Below, piece by piece: positions 29,038-37,100 of a DNA stretch of 37,540 nt. The translations under genes and the position numbers were made by a program. This DNA is from a virus. Each line of letters opens with the position of its first letter. Position 1 is the first letter of the stretch. The notes under the pieces are model-generated. The model saw only the letters and a list, made by a program, of their open reading frames with translations, did no database searches and was not told where the DNA came from. The stretch is from the IMG/VR virus record IMGVR_UViG_3300043313_001888, positions 1 to 37,540 of that record; one strand, 5' to 3'.

Positions 29038-30450
29038 GTGCCGCTGCCCACCTACCTGACCCAGGCGATCGACGTCTTGGACAACGCCGCGGTCGGCTAC
29101 GACCAGGCCGAGGCGTACTACGAGGGCAACGTCGGCGAGGTGATCACCAGCCGGCGGCTGCGTCAGGTGTTCGGCCTCGGCTCCTCGGGACTCGACCGGT
29201 TCCGGATCAACTACGCCCGCACCCCGGTCGATGCGCTGCTGGAGCGGACCCAGATCCAGGGCATCACCTGTTCGGACGCCGGCGCGCTGAAGATCCTCGA
29301 CACGGTGTGGAAGAGCAACGAGCTGGGCCTCGAAGCCAAGGACATCCACCGGATGGTCTACGAGTTCGGCGACGCCTACCTGATCGGGTGGCAGTCCGAT
29401 GAGGTCGAGGGCGGTGTCGAGCTGTACGCGCACTCGCCCCAGAACGTGCGGATCTTCTACGACCCGGCTCGACCACGGCGCAAGCAGTACGGCGTGCACC
29501 GGTGGATCGAGCAGGGCAACCCCGACAACGAACTGGGCGAGGGTCTGTTCACCCGCGTGAACATCTACTGGCCCGACGGCGTCGAGCAGTGGCAGTCGCG
29601 GCACCGGATCGACGACGTGATGGGGGTGCCGGCGGCCACCACCCTGGTCAGTGACGAGCCCGACCTGGTCCCCTACGGCCCGGCCCCACTGCTGGAGAGC
29701 CCGACCCCCGGCATCATCCCGATCTTCCACTTCAGGAACGCCAGGCCCTTCGGTCGTCCCGAGCATGCGGATGCCTACGGGCCGCAAGACGCTATCACAA
29801 AGTTGCTGGTGACCATGATGGTGAGCGTGGATTTCGCTGGCTATCCGCAAAGATATGTTACTACAGACTCTGCACTGGCACCCGGCCCGCAGGCCGACGC
29901 GTTCGGTCCGCCACCTGACGACAGCATCAGCCTCGATGAGGGGCTGGACGGACTCGCCGGTGACTCCGAGATGGAGGCAGGCCCCGGTTCCACCTGGCTG
30001 CTCTCGGGCGCCAACGTGAAGGTCGGCCAGTTCGCCACCGCGCAGACCGACAACTTCCTGGCCGCGATCCACAGCTTGATCAAGCAGATGGCCAGCGTCA
30101 CCGACATCCCGGCTCACTACTTCGACCGGGCCGGCCAGATGCCGTCGGGCGAGGCGTTCCGTCGGGCCGAGGCGCCGCTGAACAGCAAGGTCGAGGACCG
30201 CGAGGCGCTGCTCGGGATCACCTGGGCCGAGACCTTCAACTGGATCCTGGACGCGAACAACACCTTCGCCGCGGACCCGATGCCGATCTGGGCGCCGACC
30301 CAGGTGTGGAACGACAAGGACTCCTGGAGCACCGCGAAGCTGGAGCTGGAGGCTGGCGTGCCGGCTGACCAGGTCTACCGCGAGCGCGGGATCTCCGAGG
30401 AGCTGATCGCCGAGTGGACCGCTAACCAGCCCGATCCGGCGTTAGAGTGA
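29038..30450 (+). CDS. Portal protein (SPP1 gp6-like)
   Basis: 470 residues, GTG 29038, leaderless start as described for the site at 29024. Typical portal elements: helical N-terminus, YGVHRWIEQ, LFTRVNIYWPDGVEQW, PIFHFRNARPFGRPEH, a central GYPQRYVTT motif near 275-283, the long stem helices (TAQTDNFLAAIHSLIKQMASVTDIPAHYFD) and the EAFRRAEAPLNSKVEDRE clip/wing segment. It forms the dodecameric DNA channel at one capsid vertex. A run of rare A/T-rich codons lies at about 29790-29880. The TGA sits within TTAGAGTGA. Confidence 0.9.
   Translation: MPLPTYLTQAIDVLDNAAVGYDQAEAYYEGNVGEVITSRRLRQVFGLGSSGLDRFRINYARTPVDALLERTQIQGITCSDAGALKILDTVWKSNELGLEAKDIHRMVYEFGDAYLIGWQSDEVEGGVELYAHSPQNVRIFYDPARPRRKQYGVHRWIEQGNPDNELGEGLFTRVNIYWPDGVEQWQSRHRIDDVMGVPAATTLVSDEPDLVPYGPAPLLESPTPGIIPIFHFRNARPFGRPEHADAYGPQDAITKLLVTMMVSVDFAGYPQRYVTTDSALAPGPQADAFGPPPDDSISLDEGLDGLAGDSEMEAGPGSTWLLSGANVKVGQFATAQTDNFLAAIHSLIKQMASVTDIPAHYFDRAGQMPSGEAFRRAEAPLNSKVEDREALLGITWAETFNWILDANNTFAADPMPIWAPTQVWNDKDSWSTAKLELEAGVPADQVYRERGISEELIAEWTANQPDPALE
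30443..30448 (+). promoter_or_regulatory. -10 box before scaffold gene
   Basis: TAGAGT overlapping the portal stop, third copy of the same hexamer in a promoter-like place. The 14-nt motif starts 12 bases further on (30455). A -35 is not clear. Confidence 0.4.
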
Positions 30451-30454
30451 CCGT

Positions 30455-30468
30455 GTTCAAGTAACCAC
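30455..30468 (+). promoter_or_regulatory. Copy of the 14-nt motif before scaffold gene
   Basis: GTTCAAGTAACCAC, perfect fit to GTT-N3-GTAACCAC, in the 56-base gap between portal and scaffold genes, 39 bases before the start codon. Confidence 0.6.
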
Positions 30469-30506
30469 CCAGGTGGTGGCGTATCACCCGCACCAGGAGT
30501 GCACCG

Positions 30507-31118
30507 ATGAGTGAAGCAGCAGTGACCGACGCCGAGGTCGCCTCTGCGCTGGGAGTGGGAGAACCCGCACCCGACGCAGCCGACCAGGCCGACGAGCATG
30601 ACCAGCAGGACCCAGACCACCAGGCTCAGGAAGCCGAACCCGCCTTCGAGGATCTGCCGTCTCACTGGCAGGACGAGATCAAGCGTCTACGTCGTGAGAA
30701 CGCAGCCCAGCGTGTCGCCAGGCGCGACACTGCCCGGCAGCAGCAGCAGACCGGCGAAGGAGACGGCAGCACCGACAAGGCTCCGAGCGCTCAGGCACTC
30801 AGGGCAGCGGAAGAGCGCGGCCGGTCCGCAGCTCGACTGGAAACCGGAGTACGGCTCGCAGGAGCCGAGGTACGGGCAGCCCTGGCGGCCACCCTTCCCG
30901 AGGATCAGATCGAGGAACTCGTCGAGCACCTCGCGTTGAGCCACTTCGTGACCGACGACGGCGACGTCGACCGGGACGCAGTCAAGCACTTCCGCGACAC
31001 CACCGTCTCCATCCTCGGCCGAAAGCCCGCTGTGCGTCCGGGCCATGGCCAACGGCAGACCGCGACGACGAAGAAGAGCAACGCGGATCTGTTCGGCGAC
31101 TGGCTGAACGGGCAGTAG
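30507..31118 (+). CDS. Capsid scaffolding protein
   Basis: 203 residues, ATG 30507 with an AGGAG Shine-Dalgarno. Acidic, Ala/Gln/Asp-rich N-terminus, a coiled helix (DEIKRLRRENAAQRVARRDTARQQQQ), Arg-rich helix and a C-terminal basic tail. This composition between portal and major capsid genes is typical for scaffold. No separate prohead protease gene is found, and no catalytic triad is evident here, so assembly may proceed without a phage maturation protease. Confidence 0.85.
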   Translation: MSEAAVTDAEVASALGVGEPAPDAADQADEHDQQDPDHQAQEAEPAFEDLPSHWQDEIKRLRRENAAQRVARRDTARQQQQTGEGDGSTDKAPSAQALRAAEERGRSAARLETGVRLAGAEVRAALAATLPEDQIEELVEHLALSHFVTDDGDVDRDAVKHFRDTTVSILGRKPAVRPGHGQRQTATTKKSNADLFGDWLNGQ

Positions 31119-31165
31119 GCACCGCCTACTGAGCCGCTGAGTGCGGCAGAACGGAGGCAGCCCCG

Positions 31166-32059
31166 ATGGCTGCTGTGGACATCAACCGAGGCACTACGGG
31201 CGTTCTGCTCCCTCCCTCGGTCAGCAACGAGATCTGGGGCTCGGTGGTCGAGCAGTCCGCCGTGATGCAGGTCTCCCGCCAGATCAGCCTGCCCGGCAAC
31301 GGCGTCACCATCCCGATGGTGACCGGCGAGGCAGTGGCCAACTGGGTGAACGAGAGCGAGGAGAAGCCGATCAGTCGGCCCACGGTCTCGAACAAGGCGA
31401 TGACCGCCTACAAGATCGCCGTGATCGTGCCGTTCTCGAACGAGTTCAAGCGGGATCTGGGCACCCTCTACGCCGAGCTGGTCCGTCGTCTCCCCGCCGC
31501 TCTCGCCAAGAAGTTCGACACCACTGTTTATGGAAACAGTGCTGCGCCGGGCTCCAACTTCGACACCCTGGCCGCGGTGCCGACGACCACCGTCGACAAC
31601 ACCAACACCTTCCAGGACCTGATCGCGGTCGTGAACATGCTCGGTGCGGCCGGCTACGACAACAGCGCCTGGCTCGCCAGCCCCGCGCTCTACGGTCTCC
31701 TGCTCAGCACCACGAACACGCTGGGCCAGCAGGTCTTCACCGCGGACGGCAGCCAGTCCAACGCGGTCGGCTCGGTGCTCGGCAGCCCGGTGGTCAAGAC
31801 CCGCACCTCGTTCCCCTCGGGAGCCGGTGCGACCAACGACATCCTCGGCATCGCCGGTGACTGGGCCGGTGCCTCGGTGTGGGGCTCGGTTGCGGGCGTG
31901 CAGGTGGCGCAGTCCGACCAGGCCACGCTGTTCGAGGGAGCGACGCCCATCTCGCTGTTCCAACGCAACATGTTCGCCGTGAGGTGCGAGATCGAGGTCG
32001 GCTTCCGGCTTCGTGACCCGAACGCGTTCGTGCGCCTCAACGACGGCACCGCGGACTGA
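31166..32059 (+). CDS. Major capsid protein (HK97 fold)
   Basis: 297 residues, ATG 31166 with CGGAGG upstream. HK97-family pattern: N-terminal LPPSVSNEIWGSVVEQSAVMQVSRQISLPGNGVTIPMVTGEAVANWVNE, spine helix LYAELVRRLPAALAKKFDTTVYG, and the A-domain region (FRLRDPNAFVRL). The expected most abundant virion protein. No N-terminal delta domain beyond a few residues, consistent with a separate scaffold. It contains an intragenic perfect inverted repeat at 31522-31541 with unusual codons. Confidence 0.9.
   Translation: MAAVDINRGTTGVLLPPSVSNEIWGSVVEQSAVMQVSRQISLPGNGVTIPMVTGEAVANWVNESEEKPISRPTVSNKAMTAYKIAVIVPFSNEFKRDLGTLYAELVRRLPAALAKKFDTTVYGNSAAPGSNFDTLAAVPTTTVDNTNTFQDLIAVVNMLGAAGYDNSAWLASPALYGLLLSTTNTLGQQVFTADGSQSNAVGSVLGSPVVKTRTSFPSGAGATNDILGIAGDWAGASVWGSVAGVQVAQSDQATLFEGATPISLFQRNMFAVRCEIEVGFRLRDPNAFVRLNDGTAD
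31522..31541. repeat. Perfect inverted repeat inside the capsid gene
   Basis: CACTGTTT-atgg-AAACAGTG, 8-bp arms and a 4-base loop, within a local stretch of A/T-ending codons in a GC-rich gene. Confidence 0.6.
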
Positions 32060-32064
32060 TCGCC

Positions 32065-32370
32065 GTGGCTGACCAGGAGAGCAGGCAGAAGGACGAGGCC
32101 AAGGCTGCTGAGGAGCAGCAGAAGGCCGAGGCCGAAGCACTGGCCGCGGATCCCATCGGGGGCAAGCCCCAGATCGACATCGCTCAGGAGCGGTGGGCCG
32201 AGCACCTCGACGCGGAGCCTCCGGGCTACGTGGATCCCAAGGCTCAGGAGCAGCCGGAGGGTTACGCGCCTGACCCAAAAGACGTGGAGAACCCTCCCGT
32301 CAAGGAGCCCAAGCAGTCCAAGGAGTCGAAGAAGTCCAAGTCCGGAGTCACGCGCGACTCGACGTCGTAG
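32065..32370 (+). CDS. Charged small head-region protein
   Basis: 101 residues from GTG 32065. Highly charged and low-complexity: N-terminal acidic/Lys helix, central HLDAEPPGYVDPKAQEQPEGYAP and a Lys/Ser-rich C-terminus. No cysteine or membrane segment. Position after the major capsid gene suggests a minor head protein or assembly factor; function unknown. Its stop TAG lies 48 bases before the next usable start codon of a partly overlapping downstream frame. Confidence 0.65.
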   Translation: MADQESRQKDEAKAAEEQQKAEAEALAADPIGGKPQIDIAQERWAEHLDAEPPGYVDPKAQEQPEGYAPDPKDVENPPVKEPKQSKESKKSKSGVTRDSTS

Positions 32371-32417
32371 GCAGCTCATCCACACCCGGCGAACCGGTCC
32401 CCGACGACATCACCGCA

Positions 32418-32549
32418 GTGATCCTGCAGTGGGTCGGGAGGGATCGGGACCGGGCACAGGCGGCCTACGACGTCGAGCAGGGCAAGGACAAGCCCCGCAG
32501 GGGACTGTCGGGCGAGCTACGCAGGATCTTGAACCAGGACCAGGAGTGA
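32418..32549 (+). CDS. 43-residue protein candidate (start uncertain)
   Basis: The frame from about 32370 to TGA 32547-32549 reads as credible protein: DDITAVILQWVGRDRDRAQAAYDVEQG and GLSGELRRILNQ, a pattern seen in short actinophage helical domains. The only clear start is GTG 32418, without a Shine-Dalgarno. The frame extends upstream as -1 relative to the 32065 gene, so a -1 frameshift from that gene is an alternative. Confidence 0.45.
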   Translation: MILQWVGRDRDRAQAAYDVEQGKDKPRRGLSGELRRILNQDQE

Positions 32550-32555
32550 ACACCG

Positions 32556-32858
32556 ATGCAGCTGACCCACCCGACCACCGGCGCCACCAAGACCCTGCCC
32601 GACGACGCCGACGTCACCGAGTACACCGACGCGGGCTGGCAGGTATCGAGCCCCCCTGCGGCGGACGAGGACTCGGCCGATGAGTCTGCGGACGATGCCG
32701 CCTCGGCGGCCGGCACCACAAGCTCGAAGGAAGCGGAGTCGGCGGAAGCGGCGAACACCACCGCACCGACGACCCAGGACGAGGTAGACGCCGGTCACGC
32801 CGGACTCCAGGTCGACGAGGGCGCCACCACGGCCGAGACGGGGACCGACCCGGCATGA
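32556..32858 (+). CDS. Small acidic head-region protein
   Basis: 100 residues, ATG 32556 with AGGAG upstream. Beta-rich start (MQLTHPTTGATKTLPDDADVTEYTDAGWQVSSPP) and a long acidic Ser/Thr/Ala/Glu tail. Probably a head accessory or decoration protein. It ends just before a hairpin and pentamer array. No family recognised. Confidence 0.65.
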   Translation: MQLTHPTTGATKTLPDDADVTEYTDAGWQVSSPPAADEDSADESADDAASAAGTTSSKEAESAEAANTTAPTTQDEVDAGHAGLQVDEGATTAETGTDPA

Positions 32859-32875
32859 GCACACGTGGCGTGTAT

Positions 32876-32901
32876 GAGGCGGCCCCCGGAGGGACCGCCT
32901 C
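32876..32901 (+). terminator. Terminator hairpin within the head cluster
   Basis: GAGGCGG / CCGCCTC stem with an inner CCC-CCGGAG-GGA, 17 bases after a stop codon. It shares the CCGGAG apex and the following GCCTCCC with the 16361-16390 hairpin. Confidence 0.65.
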
Positions 32902-32964
32902 CCACGCCATGCCAGATCACGCCCGGCCTTGCCGCGACTTGCCGCGCCTGGCCACGCCTTGCCG
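32902..32964. repeat. NNGCC pentamer array, second copy
   Basis: About 13 near-pentamer units (ACGCC ATGCC ... TTGCC GCGAC TTGCC GCGCC TGGCC ACGCC TTGCC) directly after the 32876 hairpin. Same design as the longer array at 16391. Confidence 0.75.
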
Positions 32965-32979
32965 AGGGGAGCGTAGCCC

Positions 32980-33204
32980 GTGGCCAAGCTGAAGGCGGCA
33001 CGACGTCGCAAGATCCCGAAGTCGCAGTTCGGACTGCCCGGCTCGCGGCGCTTCCCCGTGCATGACAGGGCGCACGCGGTCGCGGCGAAGGGTCGGGCTA
33101 CCCAGCAGTACCGCAAGGGCAAGCTCAGCAAGGCGTCGAAGGACAAGGTGCACGCTCGCGCCAACAAGGTGCTGGCGCGCAAGACCCGGAAGGGGAAGCG
33201 ATGA
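32980..33204 (+). CDS. Small very basic protein
   Basis: 74 residues from GTG 32980, with GAGGGGAGCG upstream. Extremely rich in Lys/Arg. Contains FGLPGSRRFPVHDRAHAVAAKGRATQ, a motif common in small basic phage proteins of the capsid region. DNA or capsid-interior binding is plausible. Stop overlaps the next ATG (ATGA). Confidence 0.7.
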   Translation: MAKLKAARRRKIPKSQFGLPGSRRFPVHDRAHAVAAKGRATQQYRKGKLSKASKDKVHARANKVLARKTRKGKR

Positions 33205-33338
33205 CCAGCCAACAGTTCGAGCTGATCTTCGAGGCCGACGCCGAGGTTGAGAGCCCCGAGCACGACCACGTGCAGGAGTGCGTGGACACCCACCCCGGTG
33301 AGCCGTGTCCCGGCTACCCGCACAGCAAGGAGGAATGA
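33201..33338 (+). CDS. Small acidic protein
   Basis: 45 residues from ATG 33201, coupled to the basic gene by an ATGA overlap. Acidic, with QECVDTHPGEPCPGYPHSKEE at the end (two Cys). The opposite charge to the preceding protein suggests the two might bind each other. Function unknown. Short but well supported by coupling. Confidence 0.6.
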   Translation: MTSQQFELIFEADAEVESPEHDHVQECVDTHPGEPCPGYPHSKEE

Positions 33339-33339
33339 G

Positions 33340-33738
33340 ATGGCTGCAGGACTCGCCCCGACGGGGTACGCGCACAAGGTCTTGGACCACATGCACCGCG
33401 CCCAGGCCAGCACCGCGCCGGCGGGCAACTTCGTACAGCTGCACACCGCCGACCCTGGTGTCGCAGCCACGAACGCACCGTCGGCATTCGGGATCACCGG
33501 CCGCAAGACGCTGACCTTCAACGCCGCGGCGGCCGGGGCGGTTGCCTCGTCCAACGCACCGCAGTGGGCGACCTGGGCCAGCGGCACCGAGACGATCACG
33601 CACATCAGCGTGTGGGACGCGGCCTCGGGTGGCACGTTCCTGTACTCGATCGCGTTGGCCACCAGCAAGACGGTGACCAACGGTGACACGTTGAACTTGA
33701 CCTCGACGTCGGTCAGCTTGGCCCCCCTCGCTGCCTGA
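33340..33738 (+). CDS. Small beta-rich virion protein
   Basis: 132 residues from ATG 33340 with a strong AAGGAGGAATG Shine-Dalgarno. The pattern GNFVQLHTADPGVAATNAPSAFG, RKTLTFNAAAAGAVASSN, THISVWDAASGGTFLYSIAL and VTNGDTLNLTSTSVSL is typical of a family of small phage structural proteins often called tail-fibre or decoration proteins. Placed in the head cluster and before the giant surface protein, so capsid decoration is plausible. Confidence 0.7.
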   Translation: MAAGLAPTGYAHKVLDHMHRAQASTAPAGNFVQLHTADPGVAATNAPSAFGITGRKTLTFNAAAAGAVASSNAPQWATWASGTETITHISVWDAASGGTFLYSIALATSKTVTNGDTLNLTSTSVSLAPLAA

Positions 33739-33788
33739 TCAGCAGCAGCTGCTGAGCGGGCGGCGGTCACACGAGGATCGCCGCCCGC
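33739..33788 (+). terminator. Tandem hairpins between head and surface-protein genes
   Basis: A 17-base palindrome TCAGCAGC-A-GCTGCTGA (33739-33755) is followed by a perfect 10-bp stem GCGGGCGGCG / CGCCGCCCGC (33756-33788). The combination is a credible terminator or processing signal after the small virion gene. Confidence 0.6.
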
Positions 33789-33809
33789 CGGCACGAGGAG
33801 GAGGTGCGC

Positions 33810-34145
33810 ATGCCGATCTACGCCAGCAAGTTCGTCGGCGCGGGCACCGTCGCGGACCCCAAGCTCCCCGAGGCCGCGCTCGGCATGAAGACCTTCCGCA
33901 CCGCGGTGATCGGCAGCACCGCGATCAGCAACGTGCCGGTCCAGCAGCAGCTGCTGCCCGCACCCGACCCTGGTGGGCAGGCGGCCCCGAGCACGGTGGT
34001 GTACCTGGGCGAGACCCTGGACTCCCCGATGAGTGCGACCGCGGTCAAGGATCTGCGGACCAAGCACAACATCATCGCGACCGCGGGCGAGACTCCGCGG
34101 CAGATGGGTGCCCGGCTCGGCGTGCAGCTGGGGAGTGGTAACTGA
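33810..34145 (+). CDS. Unknown small protein upstream of giant surface protein
   Basis: 111 residues from ATG 33810, with a GAGGAGGAGG Shine-Dalgarno. A GTG at 33804 is an alternative. Begins MPIYASKFVGAGTVADPKLP and has VYLGETLDSPMSATAVKDLRTKHN and a C-terminal Gly/Arg-rich tail. Overlaps the ATG of the giant gene by one base, so it may be its partner, for example an attachment protein or chaperone. No family recognised. Confidence 0.65.
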   Translation: MPIYASKFVGAGTVADPKLPEAALGMKTFRTAVIGSTAISNVPVQQQLLPAPDPGGQAAPSTVVYLGETLDSPMSATAVKDLRTKHNIIATAGETPRQMGARLGVQLGSGN

Positions 34146-37100
34146 TGGTTGTCGCGTTCGTCAAGAGCCACACCCTCGTCACCGAGAAGGTGCTGGACAC
34201 CTCGATCGACCTCACCGTCGCCACCACCGTCCCGGCAGGCAACCTTATCGTCGCGGCGATCCTCTACGACAACGCAGCCACGGTCGGCAAGCCCACCATT
34301 GCGGCTGCGTCGAGCATCGCCAGGATGTCGGGCGAGACCAACAGCTGGGTGCTCCTCGGTCGCATCAACCACCCCTCGTCCACGTCGATCGGCGCGTTCG
34401 CCGGTGGTGAGCTGTGGGCGATCAAGACCACGGTCGCGTGGTCGGCGGCCAACTACGTGGCCACCCTGGACACCGCGGTCACCATGAAGGCCACCGTCTT
34501 GGCCGAGTTCTCCGGCGCGGAGGTCACCGCACGCAGCACCGCGGGTACCGCCTACTCCACCACCACGACAGCAGCCTCAGCAGCGACCACGGGCACCACT
34601 CCGGTGATCGGGGACCTGGCGCTCGGGTTCCTGTTCGGCTCGAACATTGCCGTTGCACCGGCGGGTGACACTGACACCACCGGTGGCTCCTGGTCCACTG
34701 CGATTGGTGTCGGCTCAACCGGCGGCTCCGCGGCAACCAACAACTTCGGCATCGTGCAGTACAAGGTGCTGACCGCCGCGTCGGCGCAGACCTACAACAG
34801 CTCGGCAGCGGGTGCAGCGGGCAACGGCGCGATCGTCACGGTGCTGCAGGCCACACCGACTGCCGCGATCACCCAGGCGAACGTGTATCCGTTCTACACC
34901 GAAGGCACCGAGACCGGCAGCACTGCCCTGGGCAATAGTCAGGCCATCGACCTCACCAGTGGCGACGCCAACATGGGCGTTCGGATACGCCTCCAGTCCA
35001 CTACCTCCGTCACCATCCCAGCCACTGACGACTGGCAGCTGCAGTGGGAGAAGAACGCCAGTGGCACCTGGACGGATGTCACCACCAGCAGCAGCACCGT
35101 GTCGGGGTACGCCTCTCCGAACCTGACTGACGGCGGCGCCACCACCAAACGGCTTTCCGGAGGTACCGGCACCTTCGAGGCAGGCAAGATCTCCGAGACC
35201 GGCCTGGTCTCCGACCTTGGCTGGGCTGGTCTCAATCACACCGAGGTGCTGTATGCGGTCACGATCAAGAAGGCCGACTTCACCAACTTCGACACGCTGC
35301 GGTTCCGGGTGCTTCGCAACGGTGTGACTACCACAATGACCTACAGCTTCCCTGCGGCCGCCACGATCTTCGGGGTCACACCGTTCCCGTCCATCACGAC
35401 TCTTCCGACGGACTTCACCAACTCCGCGTGGGTGGCGCACGACACGGCTCCCACGATCACAACCACCAGGATCAGCTGTCCACCAGCGGGTGCCTCCGGA
35501 GCAAGAACGGAGACGACCTGGTACGACTTCACCGGGAGGCGACTATCGGTCAGGATCGCCCAGTCCCCTACCGCGGGTACTGCGTATCTGAGCATGTACG
35601 TTCCCGGTGAAGGGACGTTGCCCGCCGGTCGGATCGGGCACAACAGCACTGCTGGCACGGTGATCTGGATTACTGCGATCACAGGCACGACCGGATCCAC
35701 CACCTGGGACCCGAGCAAGCCGTATCTGTCGATCCGGGAAGACAGCGGCACGCTCTACTACGAGCGGTCCGCGACCGGTGCGGCAGGAACCTGGGAACTC
35801 CTCGCCTCTCTAGCGAGCTACAGGCCCGTTACCGGCGTTCGAGTTGACGTGAATACCGTGTCCACCGCCAGCAGCACCCAGGCTGTCTGGTACGAGGAAG
35901 TCCTTGGCTCGTCGCCGTCTACGGGCACCACCCACTCGGCGTCCGCATCGCTGGCTGCGACCGCCACCCTCACCACAGCCGCTTCGGTCACTGCCGGCAC
36001 CCGCGCCAAGATCGACACCCTGTCCGACGACTTCTCCACCAAGGACACGACGAAGTGGACCTGGGGCGCCTCGGCCACCCAGGGCTCCGGACTGGTCAGC
36101 CTGCCGGCCAACGCGTTCGGGTTTGCTCAGTCGATCGAGTCCATCGACCGGTTCGATCTGACCAACAGCTCGATCACGATCCGGGTGCCGAGCATCCCCA
36201 CACGCAGCTCCGGCACCGGTCCCTCGCTGACGCTCTCACTGATCTCGACCGCCAACCAGGCAGCCGCCTCCGAGCAGTCCATCAACTTGCAGTCGAACAT
36301 GGCCGACCCGACCGTGGACGTCTATCCGATGATGGTCGTAGGCGGTACTCCTGACTACCCCGTCGCCACCTCCCGACTGCTGGCGACCTACCGCTGGTGG
36401 CGGATCGCACACAACGGCACCAACGTCGTGTTCACCGCCTCGGCCGACGGGGTCACCTACGACTCGATCTACAGCGTCGCCGCGTCCACGCTCACTGCTG
36501 CTGGGCACACGCTGTCCGACCTGCGGGTGGCAATCCGCTCGGTCGGTTCGGTCGGTGGCTCCACCGGTGCCTGGACCCTGGACTGGGTCAACGTTGCCGG
36601 GGTTACCCACTCGGCCACGGCCAGCCTGGCCGGCACGGCCACGCTGAGCACCACCGCTGCGGTCACCCGCAACGCCACCGCGTCTCTGGCGGTGACTGCC
36701 AGCCCCACTGCTGCAGCGACGGTGGTCACCCCGCACAACCTGTCTGCGCTGATTGAGGACTTCACGCTCACCAGCATCTGGGACGTGGATCCGCTGGCCA
36801 CCGCGACCACGACCAGCGCCACCATCCCGGCCACCAGCGCCCAGCCGACCGTGTCCACCGACACCAGCGACTGGTCCTTGGACGAGCAGCGGTTCTTCTG
36901 GCGCTGGAGCCCCCCGCCGGCGGTCTTGAGCGCCACCGCCAGCGCCGAGCTGCAGCCCGGTCCGAGCCCGTCCTCGACGAACATGCTGCGGTTCTTCTAC
37001 GACAACGGCACCCTGTTCATCCGGCACCACGTCGCCTCCACGGTGACCACGCTGGCCTCGTACACCTGGAACCCCGCCAGCCCGTACCTGGCGTTCCGCG

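Noticed and set aside
28942-30117. Minus-strand frame continuing from the HTH/zinc-ribbon gene across the portal gene
   Set aside because: The portal frame is clearly real; the antisense extension is low in protein character and has no start signal.
31522-31541. Attachment or recombination site in the capsid gene
   Set aside because: A short perfect palindrome alone is insufficient; no second copy, and no recombinase is encoded.
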